A stretch of DNA of 64,000 nucleotides from Nocardioides furvisabuli (GTDB taxonomy: Bacteria; Actinomycetota; Actinomycetes; Propionibacteriales; Nocardioidaceae), in NCBI RefSeq assembly GCF_021083185.1, contig NZ_JAIGQB010000010.1:62001-126000 (forward strand). Reading direction: 5' to 3'. Every line of letters begins with the position of its first letter. The stretch's first letter is position 1. Positions 8,310 to 16,588 of this stretch are shown one piece after another. The notes under the pieces are model-generated. The model was not told where the DNA came from, did not search any database, and was given only the letters and a program-made list of their open reading frames with translations. The translations under genes and the position numbers were made by a program.

Positions 8310-9830
8310 TCAGCGGGTGATCGCCGCGACCAGCGCCTGCGCGGAGTCGCTGCGGTCGATCAGCTCGCCGACGTGGGCGCGGGTACCGCGGAGCGGGTCG
8401 ATGGTCGGCACCCGCTGGAGCGACTCGCGCCCCGGGAGGTCGAAGATGACCGAGTCCCACGACGCCGCGGCCACCGAGTCGGCGTACTTGTCCAGGCAGC
8501 GGCCACGGAAGTAGGCGCGGGTGTCGACCGGCGGGTCGTGCATGGCGGCCTCGATCGTCGCGTCGTCGAGCAGGCGCCGGATGCGCCCCGAGGCCGCGAG
8601 GCGGTGGTAGAGCCCCTTGTCGGGACGTACGTCGGCGTACTGCAGGTCGATGAGGTGCAGCTTGGCGTCGTCCCAGTCGAGGTGGTCGCGGTCGCGGTAC
8701 TGCTGGAGCAGCTTGAGCTTGGCCACCCAGTCGAGCTCCTCCGCGCACTCCATCGGGTCGCGCTCGAGGCGGTCCAGCACCGACTCCCAGCGCGCCAGCA
8801 CGTCGACGGTCTGGTCGTCGGCGTCCACGCCGTAGCGGTCCTCGACGTACTTGCGGGCCAGCTCGAGGTACTCCATCTGCAGCTGCACGGCGGTGAGTCG
8901 CCGACCGTCGCGCAGCGTGAGGAGGTGCTTCAGCGTCGGGTCGTGGGACACCTCCCGCAGGGAGCGGACCGCGCCCTCGACGCTGAGGTCGCGGTCGATG
9001 AACCCGTCCTCGATCATCGCCAGGACCAGCGAGGTGGTGCCGACCTTGAGGTAGATCGAGATCTCGGCGAGGTTGGCATCACCGAGGATGACGTGCAGCC
9101 GACGGTAGACCGCGGGGTCGGCGTGGGGCTCGTCGCGGGTGTTGATGATGGGCCGCTTCAGCGTGGTCTCGAGCCCGACCTCGACCTCGAAGTAGTCCGA
9201 GCGCTGGCTGATCTGGAAGCCGTGCTCCGGCGTCGCGTCGCGGCCGTCCTGTCCGATGCCGACGCGGCCCGCTCCGGTCACGACCTGGCGGGTGACGAAG
9301 AAGGGCGTCAGGTGCCGCACGATCTCGGCGAAGTGCGTCGAGCGCCGCATGAGGTAGTTCTCGTGGGCACCGTAGGAGGCGCCCTTGTTGTCGGTGTTGT
9401 TCTTGTAGAGCAGGATCGGCGCGGTGCCGGGGACCTGGGCCGCCATCCGGGAGGCGTCCAGCATCACCTGCTCCCCCGCCTTCTCCCAGCGCACCACGTC
9501 GAGCGGCGTGGTCACCTCGGGCGAGGAGTACTCGGGGTGCGCGTGGTCGACGTAGAGGCGCGCACCGTTGGTCAGGATGACGTTGGCCAGCCCGAGGTCC
9601 TCGTCGGTCAGCTGCGTGGGGTCGGCGACCTGGCGGGCCATGTCGAAGCCGCGGGCGTCGCGCAGCGGCGACTCCTCCTCGAAGTCCCAGCGGGCCCGGC
9701 GCGCCTTCGCCGTCGAGCTGGCGTAGGCGTTGACGACCTGCGAGGAGGCCACCATCGGATTGGCCGTAGGCTGGCCCTGGACCGAGATGCCGTACTCGAC
9801 CTCCGTGCCCATCACGCGTCGTACGCTCAT
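8310..9830 (-). CDS. dop: Pup deamidase/depupylase Dop
   Basis: Converts the C-terminal Gln of Pup to Glu and also removes Pup from substrates. The 506-residue protein is a PafA paralogue, larger by the Dop-specific insertion, with the N-terminal [20 protein letters not shown] block containing the conserved Glu/Tyr. [19 protein letters not shown] parallels PafA. The ATG at 9830 is chosen by the TAGGCT box 6 bases upstream; an internal ATG before GTEVEYG is possible. It lies 88 bp upstream of pup but probably has its own promoter, back-to-back with a methyltransferase only 3 bp away. Confidence 0.97.
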   Translation of the reverse strand: MSVRRVMGTEVEYGISVQGQPTANPMVASSQVVNAYASSTAKARRARWDFEEESPLRDARGFDMARQVADPTQLTDEDLGLANVILTNGARLYVDHAHPEYSSPEVTTPLDVVRWEKAGEQVMLDASRMAAQVPGTAPILLYKNNTDNKGASYGAHENYLMRRSTHFAEIVRHLTPFFVTRQVVTGAGRVGIGQDGRDATPEHGFQISQRSDYFEVEVGLETTLKRPIINTRDEPHADPAVYRRLHVILGDANLAEISIYLKVGTTSLVLAMIEDGFIDRDLSVEGAVRSLREVSHDPTLKHLLTLRDGRRLTAVQLQMEYLELARKYVEDRYGVDADDQTVDVLARWESVLDRLERDPMECAEELDWVAKLKLLQQYRDRDHLDWDDAKLHLIDLQYADVRPDKGLYHRLAASGRIRRLLDDATIEAAMHDPPVDTRAYFRGRCLDKYADSVAAASWDSVIFDLPGRESLQRVPTIDPLRGTRAHVGELIDRSDSAQALVAAITR

Positions 9831-9842
9831 GACATGAGCCTA
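9822..9842. promoter_or_regulatory. Overlapping divergent leaderless -10 boxes (dop / methyltransferase)
   Basis: On the plus strand TACGCT (9822-9827) ends 6 bases before the methyltransferase ATG at 9834. On the minus strand TAGGCT (9842-9837) ends 6 bases before the dop ATG at 9830. Each -10 box is inside the coding sequence of the other gene, and only 3 bp separate the two start codons. Confidence 0.5.
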
Positions 9843-10457
9843 CGGGTCTGGGACGAGCGTGTGGTGCCGCGGCTGACCGACTGGAGCCTGCGCGGCCACG
9901 AGGTCGGCGAGCTTCGCGAGGTCGCCTGCGCGGGCCTGTCGGGGCGTGTCCTGGAGCTCGGCTTCGGGAGCGGTCTCAACATCCGGTACTACCCGCCGGA
10001 GGTCACGTCGGTCACGGCCGTCGAGCCGTCCGACGTGGGCTGGGAGATCTCCGCGCGACGACGCGGCCGCACGGACGTGCGGATCGAGCGTGGCGGCCTC
10101 GACGGGCAGCACCTCGACCTCGCGGACGACTCGCACGACGACGCGCTCGTCACGTTCAGCCTGTGCACGATCCCGGACCCGCTGCTCGCCCTGCGGGAAG
10201 CGCGTCGAGTCGTGCGACCCGGTGGCCGGCTCCACGCGCTCGAGCACGGCCTGGCTCCGGAGGGGTCCGTACGCCGCTGGCAGCGCCGGCTGGAACCGTT
10301 GCAGCGTGCGGTGGCCGGTGGATGCCACCTGACGCGCGACATCCCGGCCCTCGTGGAGGATGCTGGCTGGCGCGTGGAAGAGGTGGACCAGGCGTACCTG
10401 CCCGGACCGGGCGTGTCCCGGCCGTGGGCCTACGGCTACCGGCTGCTCGCGGGCTGA
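9834..10457 (+). CDS. Class I SAM-dependent methyltransferase
   Basis: A 207-residue Methyltransf_11-type enzyme. The SAM-binding motif I is [16 protein letters not shown] (about residues 39-54), the acidic strand-2 residue follows in VTAVEPSD, and motif IV/V is in [20 protein letters not shown], then the PGG turn ([14 protein letters not shown]). The substrate is unknown; the H-x-T-R-D-I-P segment near 160 resembles small-molecule or quinone-type methyltransferases. It starts 3 bp from the divergent dop gene and is the only plus-strand gene between dop and arc. Confidence 0.85.
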   Translation: MSLRVWDERVVPRLTDWSLRGHEVGELREVACAGLSGRVLELGFGSGLNIRYYPPEVTSVTAVEPSDVGWEISARRRGRTDVRIERGGLDGQHLDLADDSHDDALVTFSLCTIPDPLLALREARRVVRPGGRLHALEHGLAPEGSVRRWQRRLEPLQRAVAGGCHLTRDIPALVEDAGWRVEEVDQAYLPGPGVSRPWAYGYRLLAG

Positions 10458-10487
10458 GCCCGGCCCGGGCCCGGTGGTGCCGGGTGG

Positions 10488-10565
10488 TCAGCGACCGCGT
10501 CGCAGGTAGCCGGCGAGGAAGAGGACGATGAGGACGACGACGACGATGATCAGAATGGTTCGCAT
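10488..10565 (-). CDS. 25-residue single-span membrane micropeptide
   Basis: ATG 10565 opens a complete 25-codon frame ending in TGA at 10488. It encodes a short polar start, one uninterrupted hydrophobic helix (ILIIVVVVLIVLFLAG) and a basic tail (YLRRGR), the charge pattern of an N-out/C-in single-span peptide. A TAGGTT -10 box ends exactly 6 bases before the ATG, the same leaderless spacing as established genes in this window, which is the main reason for accepting it. Function unknown; it sits between the methyltransferase (convergent) and the arc operon. Confidence 0.6.
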   Translation of the reverse strand: MRTILIIVVVVLIVLFLAGYLRRGR

Positions 10566-10571
10566 CCGGCC

Positions 10572-10577
10572 AACCTA
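10572..10577 (-). promoter_or_regulatory. -10 box of the micropeptide, leaderless spacing
   Basis: TAGGTT on the minus strand ends 6 bases before the ATG at 10565. Confidence 0.5.
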
Positions 10578-10636
10578 GCGCCAGGGCAGCCTGCGGCACC
10601 CCCTCCCGAGGGGTGTCGGCGCGGCGTGTCGCGGCG

Positions 10637-11005
10637 TCAGTGGCGCTCCGGTCGCCGGCCGGTCACGGCCGATGCGTGCGCGGCGTTGACCGCAGCGATG
10701 CCCAGCCACGCGACCACGACGGCGGGAAGGCCGTTGTCGGTCGCGACCATCGGCACGATCGTCACCGGCACGCCGACCCCGAGCGAGATGACCCCGAGGA
10801 CGAACTGCCGCAGCCGGCCGCCCTCCGCACCCACCGTGTGCCGCTGGCGCAGCGCGACCTCCTCGGACACGCGCCGCTCGACCGCCCGCTCGATGCGCTC
10901 GGCGAAGCCGTCGACGAGCTCGGCGTCGTAGCGGGCGCCGAGCTCGCGGCGGGTGGCCAGGGCTGCCTCGATGTCGCGGTGGCCGAGGTCGTCCTCGCGG
11001 TTCAC
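10637..11005 (-). CDS. Small two-span membrane protein downstream of arc
   Basis: A 122-residue protein of unknown function. The N-terminal 70 residues are charged and helical (ALATRRELGARYDAELVDGF), possibly a short coiled coil. Two hydrophobic segments follow (FVLGVISLGVGVPVTIVPMV and AVVVAWLGIAAVNAAHASAV) with a basic C-terminal tail. The GTG start at 11005 is 7 bp after the arc stop, so it is almost certainly co-transcribed with the proteasomal ATPase. I recall hypothetical membrane proteins at the same place in related genomes but no assigned role. Confidence 0.75.
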   Translation of the reverse strand: MNREDDLGHRDIEAALATRRELGARYDAELVDGFAERIERAVERRVSEEVALRQRHTVGAEGGRLRQFVLGVISLGVGVPVTIVPMVATDNGLPAVVVAWLGIAAVNAAHASAVTGRRPERH

Positions 11006-11012
11006 CGAGAAC

Positions 11013-12758
11013 TCACAGGTACTGGCCGGTGTTGGCGACCGTGTCGATCGACCGCCCCGGCTCGGTGCCCTGCTTGCCGGTGATCAGCGTGCGGATGAAG
11101 ACGATGCGCTCGCCCTTCTTGCCCGAGATCCGCGCCCAGTCGTCGGGGTTGGTCGTGTTCGGGAGGTCCTCGTTTTCCTTGAACTCGTCCACGCACGCCT
11201 GGAGCATGTGCTGGACCCGCAGGCCCCGCTGGGCGGGGTTGAGGTCGCTGTCGAGGAAGTCCTTGATCGCCATCTTCTTGGCGCGGTCGACGATGTTCTG
11301 GATCATCGCGCCCGAGTTGAAGTCCTTGAAGTAGAGGACCTCCTTGTCGCCGTTGGCGTAGGTGACCTCGAGGAAGCGGTTCTCGTCGGTCTCGGTGTAC
11401 ATGCGCTCCACCGTCGCGCGGATCATCGCATTGACGGTGGCGCTGCGGTCCTGGCCGAACTCCGCGAGGTCGTCGGCGTGCAGCGGCAGCGTCGGGGTGA
11501 GGTACTTGGAGAAGATGTCGCGCGCCGACTCGGCGTCCGGACGCTCGATCTTGATCTTCACGTCGAGCCGGCCCGGGCGCAGGATCGCGGGGTCGATCAT
11601 GTCCTCACGGTTGGAGGCCCCGATCACCAGCACGTTCTCCAGCGCCTCGACACCGTCGATCTCGCTCAGCAGCTGCGGGACGATCGTGTTCTCCACGTCG
11701 GAGGACACGCCCGAGCCGCGGGTGCGGAAGAGCGAGTCCATCTCGTCGAAGAACACGATCACCGGCGTGCCGAGCGACGCCTTCTCACGCGCCCGCTGGA
11801 ACACCAGCCGGATGTGACGCTCGGTCTCGCCGACGTACTTGTTGAGCAGCTCGGGGCCCTTGATGTTGAGGAAGTAGGACTTGCCCGACGCTCCCGTGCG
11901 CTCGGCGACCTTCTTGGCCAGCGAGTTGGCCACCGCCTTGGCGATCAGCGTCTTGCCGCAGCCGGGCGGGCCGTAGAGCAGCACGCCCTTCGGCGGCTTC
12001 AGCTCATGGTCCTTGAAGAGCTCGGGGTGCAGGTAGGGCAGCTCGACGGCGTCGCGGATCGCGTCGATCTGGGCGGTGAGGCCACCGATCTGGGTGTAGT
12101 CGATGTCGGGCACCTCCTCGAGCACCAGCTCCTCGACCTCCGACTTCGGCACGACCTCGTAGACGTAGCCCGCACGGGTGTCGAGCAGCAGCGAGTCGCC
12201 GGCCCGGATGGTGACGTCCTCGGCGCGCAGCGGCTCGGCGAGGCGGACGACCCGCTCCTCGTCAGCGTTGGCGATGACCAGCGCACGCTCGCCGTCGGCG
12301 AGGATCTCCTTGAGCATCACGACCTCGCCGACCTGCTCGAAGTCGAGCGCGGCGACGACGTTGAGCGCCTCGTTGAGCATGACCTCCTGGCCACGCACGA
12401 GGCCGTCGAGCTCCACGGCCGGGCTGACGCTGACGCGCAGCTTGCGGCCACCGGTGAAGACGTCGACGGAGTCGTCGTCGTTGCGGCCGAGGAAGGTGCC
12501 GAAGCCCGCCGGCGGCTGCGCCAGGCGGTCGACCTCCTCCTTCAGCGTGGTGATCTGGTCACGGGCGTCGCGCAGCGTCTGCGCGAGGCGCTCGTTCTGG
12601 CCGGACACCGCGGCGAGGGACCGTTGCGCGTCGGCCAGGCGGCTCTCGAGGCCGCGCGACTGCCCTGGTGCGTCCTCGACGCGACGGCGCAGGTCCATGA
12701 CCTCGGCCTCCAGGTATCGCACCTGCGTGGCCAGCTGCTCTCGGGTGGGCTCGGACAT
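11013..12758 (-). CDS. arc: Proteasome-associated AAA ATPase ARC/Mpa
   Basis: Hexameric unfoldase that captures Pup and feeds substrates into PrcAB. The 581 residues show an N-terminal coiled coil (about 5-80) that binds Pup, interdomain OB folds (about 85-205), and an AAA module with Walker A GPPGCGKT at 263-270 and Walker [11 protein letters not shown]. The extreme C-terminus ends QYL, the penultimate-Tyr docking motif that opens the proteasome gate. ATG 12758 is chosen by the strong AGGAGGTG Shine-Dalgarno 5 bases upstream; an upstream extension is rejected. A -10 box TAGTGT lies at 12779-12784. Confidence 0.97.
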   Translation of the reverse strand: MSEPTREQLATQVRYLEAEVMDLRRRVEDAPGQSRGLESRLADAQRSLAAVSGQNERLAQTLRDARDQITTLKEEVDRLAQPPAGFGTFLGRNDDDSVDVFTGGRKLRVSVSPAVELDGLVRGQEVMLNEALNVVAALDFEQVGEVVMLKEILADGERALVIANADEERVVRLAEPLRAEDVTIRAGDSLLLDTRAGYVYEVVPKSEVEELVLEEVPDIDYTQIGGLTAQIDAIRDAVELPYLHPELFKDHELKPPKGVLLYGPPGCGKTLIAKAVANSLAKKVAERTGASGKSYFLNIKGPELLNKYVGETERHIRLVFQRAREKASLGTPVIVFFDEMDSLFRTRGSGVSSDVENTIVPQLLSEIDGVEALENVLVIGASNREDMIDPAILRPGRLDVKIKIERPDAESARDIFSKYLTPTLPLHADDLAEFGQDRSATVNAMIRATVERMYTETDENRFLEVTYANGDKEVLYFKDFNSGAMIQNIVDRAKKMAIKDFLDSDLNPAQRGLRVQHMLQACVDEFKENEDLPNTTNPDDWARISGKKGERIVFIRTLITGKQGTEPGRSIDTVANTGQYL

Positions 12759-12858
12759 CTCGCACCTCCTGTCCAGTGACACTACCCACTGACCGGAGGG
12801 ACGGAAGTGAATGTCTCGCCGTGTTGTCCGCCGGTTTGCCAGGGAAGGCCAGGCCACC

Positions 12859-12882
12859 GCGGCTCAAGCCCCGTTGAGCCGC
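12859..12882 (-). terminator. Hairpin at the end of trmI-grpB
   Basis: A 9-bp perfect stem (GCGGCTCAA / TTGAGCCGC) with a 6-base loop overlaps the grpB stop codon at 12864-12866. No T-tract, as is common for high-GC actinobacterial terminators. It would separate the trmI-grpB unit from arc, whose own promoter lies just downstream. Confidence 0.5.
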
Positions 12883-13406
12883 CGGATCGCGAGGAGCTCC
12901 TCGTCGCTGAAGCGCCCCGAGGCGGCGAGCACCTGCTGCAGGACGGCCGACTTGCCGGCGATGTAGGTGTCGATGTCGATGTCCGGGTCCGCGGCCAGCG
13001 CGAGCTTCACGGCGGCGTACGCCTCCCGCAGGTCTGGCCGCGAGCGCAGCACGTCGCGCACGGCGAGGTGGTTGCGCACGTTCGCCGAGCCGGCGGTGCA
13101 GACGTAGACGTTGCGTCGCGGCGGTCCCGGGGCGTGGAACGCCTCGCGGCCGGACACGCCGAGGTCACCGCGGTGGACGTAGCCGACGGACCCCAGGGCG
13201 ACGACGGCGCCATCCACGTCGGTCGGGTCCACGATCACGTCGACGTCGAGGACCGGCTTGGCAGCCAGGCCCGGGACCGACGTCGACCCGACGTGCTCGA
13301 CGACGGCGGACCGGACGTCGGTCAGCGCCTCGCGCAGGACGGCGGCGACCTCCTCGAAGTCCTCCGCCCACCGGAGCGAGTGCTCGACGACCTCGACCCC
13401 GCTCAC
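12864..13406 (-). CDS. GrpB family protein (UPF0157, nucleotidyltransferase-like fold)
   Basis: A 180-residue member of the GrpB family. Its hallmarks are the VEHVGSTSVPGLAAKPVLDVDVIV block, which carries the GSTSVPG signature and DVDV metal-type acidic pair of the nucleotidyltransferase fold, and the RNVYVC segment and RDVLRSRPDLREAY helix that complete it. The biochemical role of the family is poorly defined. The GTG start overlaps the trmI stop codon as GTGA, so it is translationally coupled to the tRNA methyltransferase. Confidence 0.85.
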   Translation of the reverse strand: MSGVEVVEHSLRWAEDFEEVAAVLREALTDVRSAVVEHVGSTSVPGLAAKPVLDVDVIVDPTDVDGAVVALGSVGYVHRGDLGVSGREAFHAPGPPRRNVYVCTAGSANVRNHLAVRDVLRSRPDLREAYAAVKLALAADPDIDIDTYIAGKSAVLQQVLAASGRFSDEELLAIRRLNGA

Positions 13407-14368
13407 GCGTCGGTGGCGGGGCTGACCTCGACCGGCGGGATGTCGGCCGGGCGCGGGCCGGTGTAGTCAGGGCCGTACGCCCCGGGCGCGGGCCGGCGGG
13501 TCTTGCGCGGGGGGCGCTCCCCCGGCGCCATCCGCCGCGCGGTGACCAGGAAGGCGGTGTGGCCGATCATCTTGTGGCCCGGTCGCACCGCGAGGCCCTC
13601 GACGTGCCAGTCGCGCACGAGCGACTCCCACGGTTGCGGCTCGGTGAAGCCGCCGTGCACCCGCAGGGTCTCGACCACCCGGGAGAGCTGGGTGGTGGTG
13701 GCGACGTAGGCGCACACGATTCCGCCCGGCACGAGGGCGTCGGCCACGGCGTCGACGCAGTTCCACGGGTCGAGCATGTCCAGGATGATCCGGTCGACCT
13801 GGGTGCCGAGCGCGGGGAGGCCCTCCTTGAGGTCCCCGAGGCGCAGGTCCCACGCAGGGTGGCTCTGGCCGTCCGGGGCGGAGAAGAACTGGTCGACGTT
13901 GCGCCGGGCGACGTCGGCGAACTCCTCGCGCAGCTCGAAGGACGTCACCCGCCCCCAGGGGCCGACGGCACGCAGGAGCGAGCAGGTGAGGGCGCCCGAC
14001 CCGGCACCGGCCTCGACGACGCGCGCACCGGGGTAGATGTCGGCGAGCGCGATGATCTGCGCGGCGTCCTTGGGGTAGACCACGGCTGCACCGCGCGGCA
14101 TGGAGACGACGAACTCGTTGAGGAGCGGGCGGAAGACGAGGTACTGCCCTCCGGCCGACGACGTGAGGGTGAAGCCCTCGTCGCGCCCGATCATCTCGTC
14201 GTGGTCGAGGTGGCCCTTGTTGGAGAAGAAGCGCTTGCCGGCGACCAGCTCGAAGTTGTGCTTGCGCCCCTTCTGGTCGGTCAGCCGCACCCACTCCCCC
14301 TCGCGCAGGGGGCCGCGGTGGACGCCGGACCAGGCCTCGGCGGGGACGTCGGGAGAGGTCTCGGGCAT
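13403..14368 (-). CDS. trmI: tRNA (adenine(58)-N1)-methyltransferase TrmI
   Basis: Methylates A58 in the T-loop of tRNAs, a thermostability and structural modification. The 321-residue protein has an N-terminal small beta domain (GEWVRLTDQKGRKHNFELV) and the Rossmann methyltransferase domain, with SAM motif EAGAGSGALTCSLL at about 119-132 and the DMLDPWN loop equivalent to motif IV. ATG 14368 is preceded by TAGTCT 7 bases upstream, and the longer upstream frame is rejected. In M. tuberculosis the homologue Rv2118c also lies beyond arc. Coupled to grpB by a 4-bp overlap. Confidence 0.93.
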   Translation of the reverse strand: MPETSPDVPAEAWSGVHRGPLREGEWVRLTDQKGRKHNFELVAGKRFFSNKGHLDHDEMIGRDEGFTLTSSAGGQYLVFRPLLNEFVVSMPRGAAVVYPKDAAQIIALADIYPGARVVEAGAGSGALTCSLLRAVGPWGRVTSFELREEFADVARRNVDQFFSAPDGQSHPAWDLRLGDLKEGLPALGTQVDRIILDMLDPWNCVDAVADALVPGGIVCAYVATTTQLSRVVETLRVHGGFTEPQPWESLVRDWHVEGLAVRPGHKMIGHTAFLVTARRMAPGERPPRKTRRPAPGAYGPDYTGPRPADIPPVEVSPATDA

Positions 14369-14375
14369 GGCGCGC

Positions 14376-14381
14376 AGACTA
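14376..14381 (-). promoter_or_regulatory. -10 box of trmI
   Basis: TAGTCT on the minus strand ends 7 bases before the trmI ATG, fitting a leaderless transcript. Confidence 0.45.
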
Positions 14382-14432
14382 GTGCGCCCCGGCCCGATCC
14401 ACCCACCCGGCGGCGTCGTGCACGTCCCGGGC

Positions 14433-15602
14433 TCAGCGGCGGGCGTTCTCGCGGAAGGCACGGTCCACGTCGGCGGTCGAGAGCACGCCGTAGATGTGCC
14501 CGTCCTCCTCGACGAGGAGGTACTCCTCGGCCGGACGCCGACTGATGGCGAGGATCAGGTCCTCGCCCGCGACGGTGGCGGGGAGCGCGAGTCCGTCCTC
14601 GAGGGCCCGCGCGACGGTCGAGACCGGGACCCACGGCCGGCGGTCCTCCGGCATGGCCGTCACGGCGGCCTCGCTCACGATGCCGATCGGGCTCCCGTCG
14701 GTGCCGACCGTGACGATGCTGCCGGCCTGCGCGTCCTGCGCGCGGCGCACGGCCTCGGCGAGCGGGAGGTCGGCGGGGACGGTGAGCGTGCGCCGGGCGA
14801 GCGGGCGCGCGACGAGGGCCGGCAGGCGCTCGCGGAGCCGGGCGTGCGCCATGGCGGCGGTGGCGCCGGTCCAGAGGAAGAGGCCGAGGATGAAGACCAG
14901 GACGACGTCGAGGATGGTGGGCTGCTCGCCGGTGAGCGGCTCCATCACGACCGGCCAGGCGAGCAGGGCCAGCGCGGTGAGGCGACCGCCCCAACCGGCG
15001 ACGATCGTGGCGCGGTGCTGGTTGCCCGACGCACCCCAGACCGCCGCCTTCAGGACCCGGCCACCGTCGAGCGGGAGCCCGGGGACGAGGTTGAGGACGC
15101 CGATGATCAGGTTGGCGCCGGCCAGGCCCTGCACCGCGGCGCGGACCAGTCCGTCAGGGACCACGAACCACAGGGCCGCGGCGGCGATCCCGACCCCGAT
15201 GGACGTGAGCGGGCCCACCACGGCGATCCAGAACTCATGGCGGGGCCGGCGCGACTGCCCGTCGATCTCGGTCATGCCGCCGAGGAAGTGCAGGGTGATG
15301 GAGTTGACGCCGTAGCCCAGCCGCTTGGCGACGACCGCGTGGGAGGCCTCGTGGAGCAGGACGGAGAGATAGAGCACGACGGCGAAGACGAAGCCGGCGA
15401 CGTACTTCCAGAAGCCCAGGCCCGGCTGCACCTGCTCGATGCGTGGGGCGAAGGCCAGCGAGATCAGCAGCCCGACGACGAGCCACGACCTCGTGATGAG
15501 CACGTCGATGCCCACGATCGACCCGATCCGCCACGTGCCCGGAGGGCGCGGTGCGGGGCGGGACGGCCCCTGGGTCGGGGCCTGATCAGTCGGTTCGGGC
15601 AC
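14433..15602 (-). CDS. M50 site-2-type zinc metalloprotease with CBS pair (Rip3-like)
   Basis: Predicted intramembrane protease of 389 residues. The zinc site HEASH is at 84-88, within a membrane segment, and the second metal-ligand motif LVPGLPLDGGRVL is at about 165; roughly six hydrophobic segments span residues 30-250. Two CBS domains occupy the C-terminal part (about 265-389). This architecture matches Rip3/SpoIVFB-group proteases, which cut membrane-bound regulatory proteins; CBS domains suggest adenine-nucleotide control. GTG start at 15602 has TAGGGT exactly 6 bases upstream. The substrate is not evident from neighbours. Confidence 0.9.
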   Translation of the reverse strand: MPEPTDQAPTQGPSRPAPRPPGTWRIGSIVGIDVLITRSWLVVGLLISLAFAPRIEQVQPGLGFWKYVAGFVFAVVLYLSVLLHEASHAVVAKRLGYGVNSITLHFLGGMTEIDGQSRRPRHEFWIAVVGPLTSIGVGIAAAALWFVVPDGLVRAAVQGLAGANLIIGVLNLVPGLPLDGGRVLKAAVWGASGNQHRATIVAGWGGRLTALALLAWPVVMEPLTGEQPTILDVVLVFILGLFLWTGATAAMAHARLRERLPALVARPLARRTLTVPADLPLAEAVRRAQDAQAGSIVTVGTDGSPIGIVSEAAVTAMPEDRRPWVPVSTVARALEDGLALPATVAGEDLILAISRRPAEEYLLVEEDGHIYGVLSTADVDRAFRENARR

Positions 15603-15608
15603 ACCACG

Positions 15609-15614
15609 ACCCTA
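15609..15614 (-). promoter_or_regulatory. -10 box of the M50 protease gene, leaderless spacing
   Basis: TAGGGT on the minus strand ends 6 bases before the GTG at 15602. Confidence 0.5.
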
Positions 15615-15668
15615 GCCAACGCCGCCCACGGCGGTACGCGCGGCGGCAGGGGTGTCGTACGCCTCGCC

Positions 15669-15674
15669 TAGGGT
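15669..15674 (+). promoter_or_regulatory. -10 box of the RecB-like nuclease gene
   Basis: TAGGGT ends 10 bases before the ATG at 15685. The divergent M50 promoter is only 55 bp away. Confidence 0.45.
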
Positions 15675-15684
15675 GAGCCGCGCC

Positions 15685-16578
15685 ATGACGATCCCCGCCG
15701 CAGACTCCCCCGCCGAGCGCGTCTCCACCCCCGTGGACGGCGTCGAGGTCCTCGGGGCGCTGTCGCCCAGCAGGGCCGGCGACTTCATGGCCTGCCCCCT
15801 GATGTACCGCTTCCGCACCATCGACCGCCTCCCCGAGGAGCCCTCGCCGGACGCGGTGCGCGGCACGGTGGTCCACAAGGTGCTCGAGGACCTCTTCGAC
15901 CTGCCGGCTGCCGGCCGGACCCCCGAGGCGGCCGCCGACATGCTCGAGCCGACGTGGGAGGCGGTGCTCGAGGCGGAGCCGGCGCTCGCGGGGATGTTCG
16001 GTGACGACGGCCCGGAGCTCGCGGCGTGGATCGCGTCGTGCCGCACCGTCCTCGGCCGCTACTTCGACCTCGAGGACCCACGACGGCTGGAGCCGGCCGA
16101 TCGCGAGCTCTACGTCGAGGCGCTCCTCGACTCGCGGCTGCTGCTGCGCGGGTTCGTCGACCGGGTCGACGTCGCGCCCGACGGCCGGATCCGCATCACC
16201 GACTACAAGTCGGGACGCTCCCCGGGGGTGGGCTACGAGGCCAGGGCCCTGTTCCAGATGAAGTTCTACGCCCTGGTCATCTGGCGCCTGCGCGGCGTCG
16301 TGCCGTCGGTGCTCCAGCTGGTCTATCTCGGCAACGGCGAGATCCTGCGCTACGAGCCCGACGAGGACGACCTGCGCGCCACCGAGCGCAAGGTCGAGGC
16401 GCTGTGGACCGCGATCCAGCTCGCCCACGAGACCGGCGACTGGCGGCCCAGCCCGTCACGACTGTGCGACTGGTGCTCCTTCCACCAGTTCTGCCCGACC
16501 AAGGGCGGCACCATCCCGCCGCTGCCCGAGCGCGTGAACGGGCTCGCGGACGCCTCGACGGACGAGTCGGCCGACTGA
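15685..16578 (+). CDS. RecB/Cas4-family PD-(D/E)XK nuclease with probable Fe-S cluster
   Basis: A 297-residue RecB-like exonuclease-domain protein. The nuclease core includes GTVVHKVLEDLF (His), FVDRVDVAPDGRIRITDYKSG (the D...D-Y-K catalytic series) and LFQMKFYALV. One cysteine near the N-terminus (FMACPLMYRF) and three near the C-terminus (CDWCSFHQFCP) form the 1+3 arrangement of the AddB/Cas4 4Fe-4S staple. ATG 15685 is preferred over an upstream in-frame GTG that would overlap the -10 box. There is no CRISPR array nearby; M. tuberculosis has a related gene (Rv2119) next to trmI. Likely a DNA repair role, inferred. Confidence 0.88.
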   Translation: MTIPAADSPAERVSTPVDGVEVLGALSPSRAGDFMACPLMYRFRTIDRLPEEPSPDAVRGTVVHKVLEDLFDLPAAGRTPEAAADMLEPTWEAVLEAEPALAGMFGDDGPELAAWIASCRTVLGRYFDLEDPRRLEPADRELYVEALLDSRLLLRGFVDRVDVAPDGRIRITDYKSGRSPGVGYEARALFQMKFYALVIWRLRGVVPSVLQLVYLGNGEILRYEPDEDDLRATERKVEALWTAIQLAHETGDWRPSPSRLCDWCSFHQFCPTKGGTIPPLPERVNGLADASTDESAD

Positions 16579-16588
16579 CGCGGCCGGG

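Noticed and set aside
8043..9833. Upstream extension of the methyltransferase gene over dop and pup
   Set aside because: It is antisense to dop and pup; the methyltransferase fold begins at ATG 9834 with its own -10 box.
10470..10484. CCCGG/CCGGG 5-bp hairpin after the methyltransferase gene
   Set aside because: Expected by chance at this base composition.
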